Below the pieces are notes generated by a model, which worked only from the letters and a program-made list of their open reading frames with translations, ran no database searches and was not told the origin of the DNA. A stretch of DNA of 64,000 bases, taken from assembly GCA_963989245.1 (NCBI GenBank), contig OZ022348.1, positions 34,469,776 to 34,533,775 of the forward strand, read 5' to 3'. How positions within the stretch are numbered: position 1 is the first letter of the stretch; each line of letters starts with the position of its first letter. The position numbers and the translations under genes are program-made. The stretch comes from Nansenia antarctica (taxonomy: Eukaryota > Chordata > Actinopteri > Argentiniformes > Microstomatidae). Shown one piece after another: positions 20,454-30,529 of this stretch.

Positions 20454-22640
20454 ATGGTTGAGCAGTTCCTTGGCACCTGGAAGATGACCGCCAGTGAGAA
20501 TTTCGATGACTACATGAAAGCAATAGGTAGACGTGATGCTTTTCACCACATGTGTAATAATGTGCTTTACATAGGCTCGTATGATGCTTGCAGAGCTAGC
20601 CAACTTCAGCACACAGGACGGAACAAAGCTTTCGACCGTGTCCATGCTGCCTTGGTGCTGCTCTCAGCTAGCCGTATGAAAGCTAGTCCATGGATCCTTC
20701 TAGTGTCCTAACCCTTCTCTCTGTACCCAGGTGTGGGCTTCGCCACCCGGCAGATGGGGAACATGGCGAAGCCCAGCCTGCTGTTCAGTGTGGACGACCA
20801 AGGTGTCATCTCAATGAAGTCCCAGAGCACATTCAAAACCACAGAGACCAAGTTCAGACTGGACCAGGAGTTTGACGAGACTACTGCAGATGACAGGAAA
20901 ACAAAGGTGGGTGCACTAAGTCACATTTAACAGCGTAACAAGAAGTTCGCGTGCCTCTTTAGTCTTTCTGACATGAAACTTTGGTTTCCAGACCGTGATG
21001 ACCATCGAGGACGGCAGACTGGTGCAGAAACAGACCTGGGATGGCAAGACCACGACCGTGGCGAGAGAGATCCAGGATGGAAAGTTAATTGCGGTAGGTG
21101 TGTTATGAACGTGTTCACCCCTCAGCCAGGAGATTGATAAACATGATCCATTCATTAGTCGACTTCTGATGTCTTGTTACCATGTCAATGTAGGCTTGTT
21201 ACCATGTCAATGTAGGCTTGCTGCCATGTCAATGTAGGCTTGCTGCTGTTACCATGTCAATGTAGCCTTGCTGCTACCATGTCAATGTAGCCTTGCTGCT
21301 GCTACCATGTCAATGTAGGCTTGCTACCATGTCAATGTAGGCTTGTTACCTTGTGAATGTAGGCTTGTTACCTTGTGAATGTAGGCTTGTTACCTTGTGA
21401 ATGTAGGCTTGTTACCATGTCAATGTAGGCTTGTTACCATGTCAATGTAGGCTTGCTACCATGTCAATGTAGGCTTGTTACCATGTCAATGTAGGCTTGC
21501 TACCATGTCAATGTAGGCTTGCTACCATGTCAATGTAGGCTTGCTACCATGTCAATGTAGGCTTGCTACCATGTCAATGTAGGCTTGCTACCATGTCAAT
21601 GTAGGCTTGCTGCTGCTACCATGTCAATGTAGGCTTGCTGCTGCTACCATGTCAATGTAGGCTTGCTACCATGTCAATGTAGGCTTGCTACCATGTCAAT
21701 GTAGGCTTGCTACCATGTCAATGTAGGCTTGCTACCATGTCAATGTAGGCTTGCTACCATGTCAATGTAGGCTTGCTACCATGTCAATGTAGGCTTGCTA
21801 CCATGTCAATGTAGGCTTGCTACCATGTCAATGTAGGCTTGCTACCATGTCAATGTAGGCTTGCTACCATGTCAATGTAGGCTTGCTACCTTGTGAATGT
21901 AGGCTTGTTACCTTGTGAATGTAGGCTTGCTACCATGTCAATGTAGGCTTGCTACCATGTCAATGTAGGCTTGCTACCATGTCAATGTAGGCTTCAAGCT
22001 TGCTACCATGTGAATGTAGGCTTGTTACCTTGTGAATGTAGGCTTGCTACCATGTCAATGTAGGCTTGCTACCATGTCAATGTAGGCTTGCTACCATGTC
22101 AATGTAGGCTTGCTACCATGTCAATGTAGGCTTGCTACCATGTCAATGTAGGCTTGCTACCATGTCAATGTAGGCTTGCTACCATGTCAATGTAGGCTTG
22201 CTACCATGTCAATGTAGGCTTGCTATGTAGGCCGTCAAGCTAGGCTACAGACACCTGCTCCTACGCTTCTCACCGTTAGAAGTAACGTCATAAGTTTACT
22301 GGCATTCTGTTGGCCAGATCAGAAACACAATAGTGCATTCGTTTGTAGTCACCTTGGAGACTGTTTAACTTTCAGTAATGTCGCTTCTCTGAAGTCAAAC
22401 ATTAATTTCCCACTGGGACCATATATACTCACTGCAATAAGTCGCTTTGGATAAAAGCGTAAGTTAAATGGCAGATTATTATTATTGGTTATTGATGGGT
22501 ACAAAACTCTCCTGGGGGAGGTTTGTCTTTAATTATGTATGTGCCCTATTGGACAGATACTTACTTGTGCATGCTTTTCTTTCCAGAAATGCACAATGGA
22601 TGACGTTGTGGCAGTGCGAACATATGAGAAAGAGGCATGA
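20454..22640 (+). CDS. fabp11: Fatty acid-binding protein, fabp11-like (four exons)
   Basis: The protein is a 134-residue cytosolic lipid chaperone that binds long-chain fatty acids in a beta-barrel. CDS exons are 20454-20526, 20731-20906, 20992-21093 and 22587-22640; every intron starts with GT and ends with AG, and the phases agree. Exon 1 is 73 nt and exon 3 is 102 nt, the standard sizes for this family. The cytosolic FABP signature GTWKMTASENFDDYMKAI is at residues 7-24. The fatty-acid carboxylate motif R-x-Y is at Arg128-Thr-Tyr130. The start ATG gives MVEQFLGTW, the usual FABP N-terminus. Similarity to teleost fabp11 (VGFATRQ, STFKTTE, TTADDRKTK, DDVVAVRTY) favours that paralogue over fabp4 or fabp7. 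All residues appear intact, so it is probably functional. Intron 3 is swollen by a minisatellite. Confidence 0.95.
21172..22228. repeat. 22-bp minisatellite in FABP intron 3
   Basis: About 46 copies of GCTACCATGTCAATGTAGGC plus TT, with variants TTACC, CTGCTGCTACC and TTGTGAATG. It fills some 70 percent of the 1,493-bp intron 3. The unit carries a stop in several frames, so it cannot be retained as coding sequence. Confidence 0.95.
22425..22476 (-). repeat. Dispersed teleost repeat in FABP intron 3
   Basis: The text AAGTCGCTTTGGATAAAAGC is a minus-orientation copy of the motif at 58-118, within 120 bp of exon 4. Confidence 0.6.
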
Positions 22641-22756
22641 TTACCAGTCTGACTGAATTGAGGACCTCCATCAGCAAATTGTTCTTACATTTTGTTTTTC
22701 TTCTGAATACCAACCATGCACTAAGACACAATTGGTAACAGCTGTATATGATTGTC

Positions 22757-22762
22757 AATAAA
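22757..22762 (+). promoter_or_regulatory. Poly(A) signal of the FABP gene
   Basis: A canonical AATAAA lies 117 nt after the stop codon, giving a 3' UTR of about 140 nt, usual for small FABP messages. Confidence 0.75.
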
Positions 22763-22779
22763 AAGTCAAATTTCTCCTG

Positions 22780-23550
22780 AATATACTTTCTATTCATTGC
22801 AAGGTGATGGTGTGTGATGCAAAGACTAATTCAGCAGAATTCCTATGTGAACTAAAAGCCTAACAAGGCCATCCTGAGGCCTTTGATTTGTTAAACCATT
22901 ACAATACCACTGTCCTTTTCTAAAGCGGTTGCTGGCTTTGTCATTCCAGATATGGTAGATGTAAACATGTATAGCCATTTTTCCTAATTCTTTCTATAAC
23001 CACTGATTGGCAGAGATGGGTCTTGAACTGTGACTGTCACACAGATGATGTTAGGCTTAGTATTGTGACACATTAGTTCATTGTGAAACTTGATTTTTGA
23101 TGGATGACTGGATTATCTCCTTACTTGCCATTAAGTCCCTAGTATTTACAGTGCTTTCTGTACCTTTAGCCTGTTAATATGTGTGAGTTAGTACATGTAA
23201 CTGAAAGGGAAGAAGATCTAAGATCACAATGTTCCCTGTAGTCTAGGTGTGTTGAACCCCAGGGGTGTGCTAAATGCCAGGGTTATGTTACACCAGCATC
23301 CATCCTTTTGACTACCAAGGGCTGCCACATCAATATAAGACATCTCATTTACACTGACTTGGATGAGTACAAATTAAACAAATGCTATTGCAATGGGGAA
23401 AGTTACTGAAGTCAATCCATTCATTGTGGGTGAAAAGTGGAATAAACCTGCCCATTCTGCAAGAGTTGTCAGGGGGCAGTGCTGATAACCACTGAAACAT
23501 AAGACGGTTTTCTATAATCCTCTTACTGAGCATGTGCGAGTTGATTTCCC
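22780..23550. other. FABP downstream flank, no recognised gene
   Basis: Low-copy AT-rich DNA without a supportable coding frame or obvious repeat. Confidence 0.5.
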
Positions 23551-23910
23551 TGAGACCCTGTGTAACAACATGTAGCCTACTGAGACCCTGTGTAACAACA
23601 TGTAGCCTACTGAGACCCTGTGTAACAACATGTAGCCTACTGAGACCCTGTGTAACAACATGTAGCCTACTGAGACCCTGTGTAACAACATGTAGCCTAC
23701 TGAGACCCTGTGTAACAACATGTAGCCTACTGAGACCCTGTGTAACAACATGTAGCCTACTGAGACCCTGTGTAACAACATGTAGCCTACTGAGACCCTG
23801 TGTAACAACATGTAGCCTACTGAGACCCTGTGTAACAACATGTAGCCTACTGAGACCCTGTGTAACAACATGTAGCCTACTGAGACCCTGTGTAACAACA
23901 TGTAGCCTAC
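23551..23910. repeat. Twelve identical 30-bp tandem repeats
   Basis: The unit is TGAGACCCTGTGTAACAACA followed by TGTAGCCTAC. All twelve copies read the same, base for base. As 30 is a multiple of three, both strands show long open frames (LRPCVTTCSL and LLHRVSVGYM repeats), which are artefacts. Perfect identity implies very recent expansion or homogenisation. Confidence 0.97.
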
Positions 23911-24069
23911 ACTATCAGGAACTACAACAACATTATAAGTGACTGGACAGACATCCTTGAATGGATTATCTTCTGATCTTGGATGTCACATAGATGAGAC
24001 AATTGTCTCAATACAACTGTAATTGGACCAACAGATCTCAAAAGGACAGTTTACAAGTAACCAACTGTG

Positions 24070-24310
24070 ACGAGATGTTTAAAGTTTAAAGTTTTATTGT
24101 TAAGTCACATTACACAAGTGTAAGAGAGTAAAATGTGTAGGCTTCGGTTCCTGACATTGCAGCACAAGACAATAAGGCAATAGGCAACATAAAAGATAAG
24201 ATAAATAAAGTCAAGAGTCAATAAGTCCAGATAAATAAAGTGCCAATAGTACAAGACCTGAGTGAGACAACTGGACAAGTGACAAGTTGTGGGAGACAAA
24301 TAAAACAGGA
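24070..24310 (-). mobile_element. LINE 3' end (distal to the giant array)
   Basis: The reverse complement contains GCCTTATTGTCTTGTGCTGC and ends AATAAAACTTTAAACTTTAA, matching the + strand copy at 380-520. It is the terminal part of the element whose upstream piece lies at 41262-41640, on the far side of the array. Confidence 0.7.
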
Positions 24311-27300
24311 TCCAATTAGCAGTATAAATAGAGAGAGAGAGAGGGGGGGGTGGATTAGCAGTATAAATAGAGAGAGGGGGGGTGGATTAGCAGTATAAAT
24401 AGAGAGAGAGAGGGGGGGGTGGATTAGCAGTATAAATAGAGAGAGAGAGAGAGGGGGTGGATTAGCAGTATAAATAGAGAGAGAGGGGGGGTGGATTAGC
24501 AGTATAAATAGAGAGAGAGAGGGGGGGTGGATTAGCAGTATAAATAGAGAGAGAGAGGGGGGGTGGATTAGCAGTATAAATAGAGAGAGAGAGGGGGGGT
24601 GGATTAGCAGTATAAATAGAGAGAGGGGGGGGGTGGATTAGCAGTATAAATAGAGAGAGAGAGGGGGGGTGGATTAGCAGTATAAATAGAGAGAGAGGGG
24701 GGGGTGGATTAGCAGTATAAATAGAGAGAGAGAGGGTGGATTAGCAGTATAAATAGAGAGAGAGGGGGTGGATTAGCAGTATAAATAGAGAGAGAGGGGG
24801 TGGATTAGCAGTATAAATAGAGAGAGAGGGGGTGGATTAGCAGTATAAATAGAGAGAGAGGGGGTGGATTAGCAGTATAAATAGAGAGAGAGGGGGGGGG
24901 GTGGATTAGCAGTATAAATAGAGAGAGAGGGGGTGGATTAGCAGTATAAATAGAGAGAGAGGGGGGGTGGATTAGCAGTATAAATAGAGAGAGAGAGAGG
25001 GGGGGTGGATTAGCAGTGTAAATAGAGAGAGAGGGGGGGTGGATTAGCAGTATAAATAGAGAGAGAGAGAGGGGGGGTGGATTAGCAGTATAAATAGAGA
25101 GAGAGGGGGGGGTGGATTAGCAGTATAAATAGAGAGAGAGGAGGGGGGTGGATTAGCAGTATAAATAGAGAGAGGGGGGGTGGATTAGCAGTATAAATAG
25201 AGAGAGAGGGGGGGGTGGATTAGCAGTATAAATAGAGAGAGAGGGCGGGGTGGATTAGCAGTATAGAGAGAGAGAGAGGGGGGTGGATTAGCAGTATAAA
25301 TAGAGAGAGAGAGAGAGGGGGGTGGATTAGCAGTATAAATAGAGAGAGGGGGGGGTGGATTAGCAGTATAAATAGAGAGAGAGAAGGGTGGATTAGCAGT
25401 ATAAATAGAGAGAGAGGAGGGGGGTGGATTAGCAGTATAAATAGAGAGAGGGGGGTGGATTAGCAGTATAAATAGAGAGAGAGAGGGGGGTGGATTAGCA
25501 GTATAAATAGAGAGAGAGAGAGGGGGGTGGATTAGCAGTATAAATAGAGAGAGGGGGGGGTGGATTAGCAGTATAAATAGAGAGAGAGAGGGGGGGGTGG
25601 ATTAGCAGTATAAATAGAGAGAGAGGAGGGGGGGTGGATTAGCAGTATAAATAGAGAGAGAGAGGGGGGGGTGGATTAGCAGTATAAATAGAGAGAGAGA
25701 GAGGGGGGTGGATTAGCAGTATAAATAGAGAGAGGGGGGGGTGGATTAGCAGTATAAATAGAGAGAGGGGGGGGTGGATTAGCAGTATAAATAGAGAGAG
25801 AGGAGGGGGGGTGGATTAGCAGTATAAATAGAGAGAGAGGAGGGGGGGTGGATTAGCAGTATAAATAGAGAGAGAGAGGGGGGGGTGGATTAGCAGTATA
25901 AATAGAGAGAGAGAGAGGGGGGGGTGGATTAGCAGTATAAATAGAGAGAGAGAGAGGGGGGTGGATTAGCAGTATAAATAGAGAGAGAGAGAGGGGGGGG
26001 TGGATTAGCAGTATAAATAGAGAGAGAGAGAGAGGGGGGTGGATTAGCAGTATAAATAGAGAGAGGGGGGGGTGGATTAGCAGTATAAATAGAGAGAGAG
26101 AGGGGGGGGTGGATTAGCAGTATAAATAGAGAGAGAGGAGGGGTGGATTAGCAGTATAAATAGAGAGAGAGGGGGGGTGGATTAGCAGTATAAATAGAGA
26201 GAGAGAGAGGGGGGGTGGATTAGCAGTATAAATAGAGAGAGAGGAAGGGTGGATTAGCAGTATAAATAGAGAGAGAGGGGGGGTGGATTAGCAGTATAAA
26301 TAGAGAGAGAGAGAGGGGGGGTGGATTAGCAGTATAAATAGAGAGAGAGAGGGGGGGGTGGATTAGCAGTATAAATAGAGAGAGAGGGGGGGTGGATTAG
26401 CAGTATAAATAGAGAGAGAGAGAGAGGGGGTGGATTAGCAGTATAAATAGAGAGAGAGAGAGAGGGGGGGTGGATTAGCAGTATAAATAGAGAGAGAGGA
26501 GGGGGTGGATTAGCAGTATAAATAGAGAGAGAGGAGGGGGTGGATTAGCAGTATAAATAGAGAGAGAGAGGGGGGGTGGATTAGCAGTATAAATAGAGAG
26601 AGAGGGGGGTGTATTAGCAGTATAAATAGAGAGAGAGAGGGGGGGGTGGATTAGCAGTATAAATAGAGAGAGAGGGGGGGGGTGGATTAGCAGTATAAAT
26701 AGAGAGAGAGGGGGGGTGGATTAGCAGTATAGAGAGAGAGAGGGGGGGGTGGATTAGCAGTATAAATAGAGAGAGAGAGGGGGGGGTGGATTAGCAGTAT
26801 AGAGAGAGAGAGGGGGGGGTGGATTAGCAGTATAAATAGAGAGAGAGGGGGGGGTGGATTAGCAGTATAAATAGAGAGAGAGGGGGGTGGATTAGCAGTA
26901 TAAATAGAGAGAGAGAGAGGGGGGTGGATTAGCAGTATAAATAGAGAGAGAGGGGGGGGTGGATTAGCAGTATAAATAGAGAGAGGGGGGGTGGATTAGC
27001 AGTATAAATATAGAGAGGGGGGGGTGGATTAGCAGTATAAATAGAGAGAGGGGGGGTGGATTAGCAGTATAAATAGAGAGAGGGGGGGGTGGATTAGCAG
27101 TATAAATAGAGAGAGAGGGGGGGTGGATTAGCAGTATAAATAGAGATAGAGAGAGAGGGGGTGGATTAGCAGTATAAATAGAGATAGAGAGAGAGGGGGT
27201 GGATTAGCAGTATAAATAGAGAGAGGGGGGGTGGATTAGCAGTATAAATAGAGAGAGAGAGAGGGGGGTGGATTAGCAGTATAAATAGAGAGAGAGAGAG

Positions 27301-30300
27301 GGGGGGTGGATTAGCAGTATAAATAGAGAGAGAGAGAGGGGGGGTGGATTAGCAGTATAAATAGAGAGAGAGAGAGGGGGGTGGATTAGCAGTATAAATA
27401 GAGAGAGAGAGGGGGGTGGATTAGCAGTATAAATAGAGAGAGAGGGGGGGGTGGATTAGCAGTATAAATAGAGAGAGGGGGGGGTGGATTAGCAGTATAA
27501 ATAGAGAGAGAGGAGGGGGTGGATTAGCAGTATAAATAGAGAGAGGGGGGGTGGATTAGCAGTATAAATAGAGAGAGGGGGGGGTGGATTAGCAGTATAA
27601 ATAGAGAGAGAGAGGGGTGGATTAGCAGTATAAATAGAGAGAGAGAGGGGGGGTGGATTAGCAGTATAAATAGAGAGAGAGAGGGGGGGTGGATTAGCAG
27701 TATAAATAGAGAGAGAGGGGGGGGGGTGGATTAGCAGTATAAATAGAGAGAGGGGGGGGTGGATTAGCAGTATAAATAGAGAGAGAGGAGGGGGTGGATT
27801 AGCAGTATAAATAGAGAGAGAGGGGGGGTGGATTAGCAGTATAAATAGAGAGAGAGGAGGGGGTGGATTAGCAGTATAAATAGAGAGAGAGGGGGGGGTG
27901 GATTAGCAGTATAAATAGAGAGAGAGAGGGGGGTGGATTAGCAGTATAAATAGAGAGAGGAGGGGGTGGATTAGCAGTATAAATAGAGAGAGAGGGGGGG
28001 TGGATTAGCAGTATAAATAGAGAGAGAGGAGGGGGTGGATTAGCAGTATAAATAGAGAGAGAGGGGGGGGTGGATTAGCAGTATAAATAGAGAGAGGGGG
28101 GGGTGGATTAGCAGTATAAATAGAGAGAGAGGGGGGGTGGATTAGCAGTATAAATAGAGAGAGAGGGGGGGGTGGATTAGCAGTATAAATAGAGAGAGGG
28201 GGGGGTGGATTAGCAGTATAAATAGAGAGAGAGGGGGGGTGCCGGGGTGGATTAGCAGTATAAATAGAGAGAGAGGGGGGGGGTGGATTAGCAGTATAAA
28301 TAGAGAGAGGGGGGTGGATTAGCAGTATAAATAGAGAGAGAGGGGGGGGTGGATTAGCAGTATAAATAGAGAGAGAGAGGGGGGTGGATTAGCAGTATAA
28401 ATAGAGAGAGGAGGGGGGTGGATTAGCAGTATAAATAGAGAGAGAGAGAGGGGGGGTGGATTAGCAGTATAAATAGAGAGAGAGGGGGGGTGGATTAGCA
28501 GTATAAATAGAGAGAGAGGGGGGGTGGATTAGCAGTATAAATAGAGAGAGAGGGGGGGGTGGATTAGCAGTATAAATAGAGAGAGAGAGGGGGGGGTGGA
28601 TTAGCAGTATAAATAGAGAGAGAGGGGGGGGTGGATTAGCAGTATAAATAGAGAGAGAGAGGGGGGGGTGGATTAGCAGTATAAATAGAGAGAGAGAGGG
28701 GGGTGGATTAGCAGTATAAATAGAGAGAGAGAGGGGGGGGGGTGGATTAGCAGTATAAATAGAGAGAGAGGAGGGGGTGGATTAGCAGTATAAATAGAGA
28801 GAGAGGAGGGGGTGGATTAGCAGTATAAATAGAGAGAGAGGAGGGGGTGGATTAGCAGTATAAATAGAGAGAGGGGGGGGTGGATTAGCAGTATAAATAG
28901 AGAGAGAGAGGGGGGGTGGATTAGCAGTATAAATAGAGAGAGAGAGGGGGGGGGTGGATTAGCAGTATAAATAGAGAGAGGGGGGGTGGATTAGCAGTAT
29001 AAATAGAGAGAGAGGAGGGGGGTGGATTAGCAGTATAAATAGAGAGAGAGAGGGGTGGATTAGCAGTATAAATAGAGAGAGGGGGGGTGGATTAGCAGTA
29101 TAAATAGAGAGAGAGGGGGTGGATTAGCAGTATAAATAGAGAGAGAGGGGGGGGGTGGATTAGCAGTATAAATAGAGAGAGAGGAGGGGGTGGATTAGCA
29201 GTATAAATAGAGAGAGGGGGGGGTGGATTAGCAGTATAAATAGAGAGAGAGGGGGTGGATTAGCAGTATAAATAGAGAGAGAGGAGGGGGTGGATTAGCA
29301 GTATAAATAGAGAGAGGGGGGGGTGGATTAGCAGTATAAATAGAGAGAGAGGGGGTGGATTAGCAGTATAAATAGAGAGAGAGGAGGGGGTGGATTAGCA
29401 GTATAAATAGAGAGAGAGAGGGGGTGGATTAGCAGTATAAATAGAGAGAGAGGGGGGGGGTGGATTAGCAGTATAAATAGAGAGAGGGGGGGTGGATTAG
29501 CAGTATAAATAGAGAGAGAGAGGGGGTGGATTAGCAGTATAAATAGAGAGAGAGGGGGGGGTGGATTAGCAGTATAAATAGAGAGAGAGGAGGGGGTGGA
29601 TTAGCAGTATAAATAGAGAGAGAGAGGGGGTGGATTAGCAGTATAAATAGAGAGAGAGAGGGGGTGGATTAGCAGTATAAATAGAGAGAGAGGAGGGGGT
29701 GGATTAGCAGTATAAATAGAGAGAGAGAGGGGGTGGATTAGCAGTATAAATAGAGAGAGAGAGGGGGGTGGATTAGCAGTATAAATAGAGAGAGAGAGGG
29801 GGGGTGGATTAGCAGTATAAATAGAGAGAGAGAGGGGGGGGTGGATTAGCCGTATAAATAGAGAGAGAGAGGGGGGGTGGATTAGCAGTATAAATAGAGA
29901 GAGAGAGGGGGGGTGGATTAGCCGTATAAATAGAGAGAGAGAGGGGGGGTGGATTAGAAGTATAAATAGAGAGAGAGAGAGGGGGGGGTGGATTAGCAGT
30001 ATAAATAGAGAGAGGGGGGGTGGATTAGCAGTATAAATAGATAGAGAGAGGAGGGGGTGGATTAGCAGTATAAATAGAGAGAGAGGGGGGGTGGATTAGC
30101 AGTATAAATAGAGAGAGAGAGAGGGGGGGTGGATTAGCAGTATAAATAGAGAGAGAGAGAGGAGGGGGTGGATTAGCAGTATAAATAGAGAGAGGGGGGG
30201 GTGGATTAGCAGTATAAATAGAGAGAGAGGGGGGGTGGATTAGATGTATAAATAGAGAGAGAGAGAGGGGGGGTGGATTAGCAGTATAAATAGAGAGAGG

Positions 30301-30529
30301 GAGGAGGGGGTGGATTAGCAGTATAAATAGAGAGAGAGAGGGGTGGATTAGCAGTATAAATAGAGAGAGAGGGGGGTGGATTAGCAGTATAAATAGAGAG
30401 AGAGAGGGGGGGTGGATTAGCAGTATAAATAGAGAGAGAGAGGGGGGGTGGATTAGCAGTATAAATAGAGAGAGGGGGGGTGGATTAGCAGTATAGATAG
30501 AGAGAGAGGGGGGGTGGATTAGCAGTATA
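24311..30529. repeat. Giant ~35-bp satellite, block 1 (GGATTAGCAGTATAAATA core)
   Basis: The unit is a conserved 18-bp core GGATTAGCAGTATAAATA followed by (GA)3-8 and a run of 3-10 G. Core substitutions are rare (for example GCCGTATAAATA near 29850), while the GA and G tracts vary from unit to unit. The block is about 6.2 kb, near 175 copies. Every unit holds TATAAATA and a GA tract on the + strand. Confidence 0.97.

Noticed and set aside
23512..23942. Repeat proteins on both strands of the 30-bp array
   Set aside because: Unit length is divisible by three, so any stop-free frame stays open. No coding evidence.
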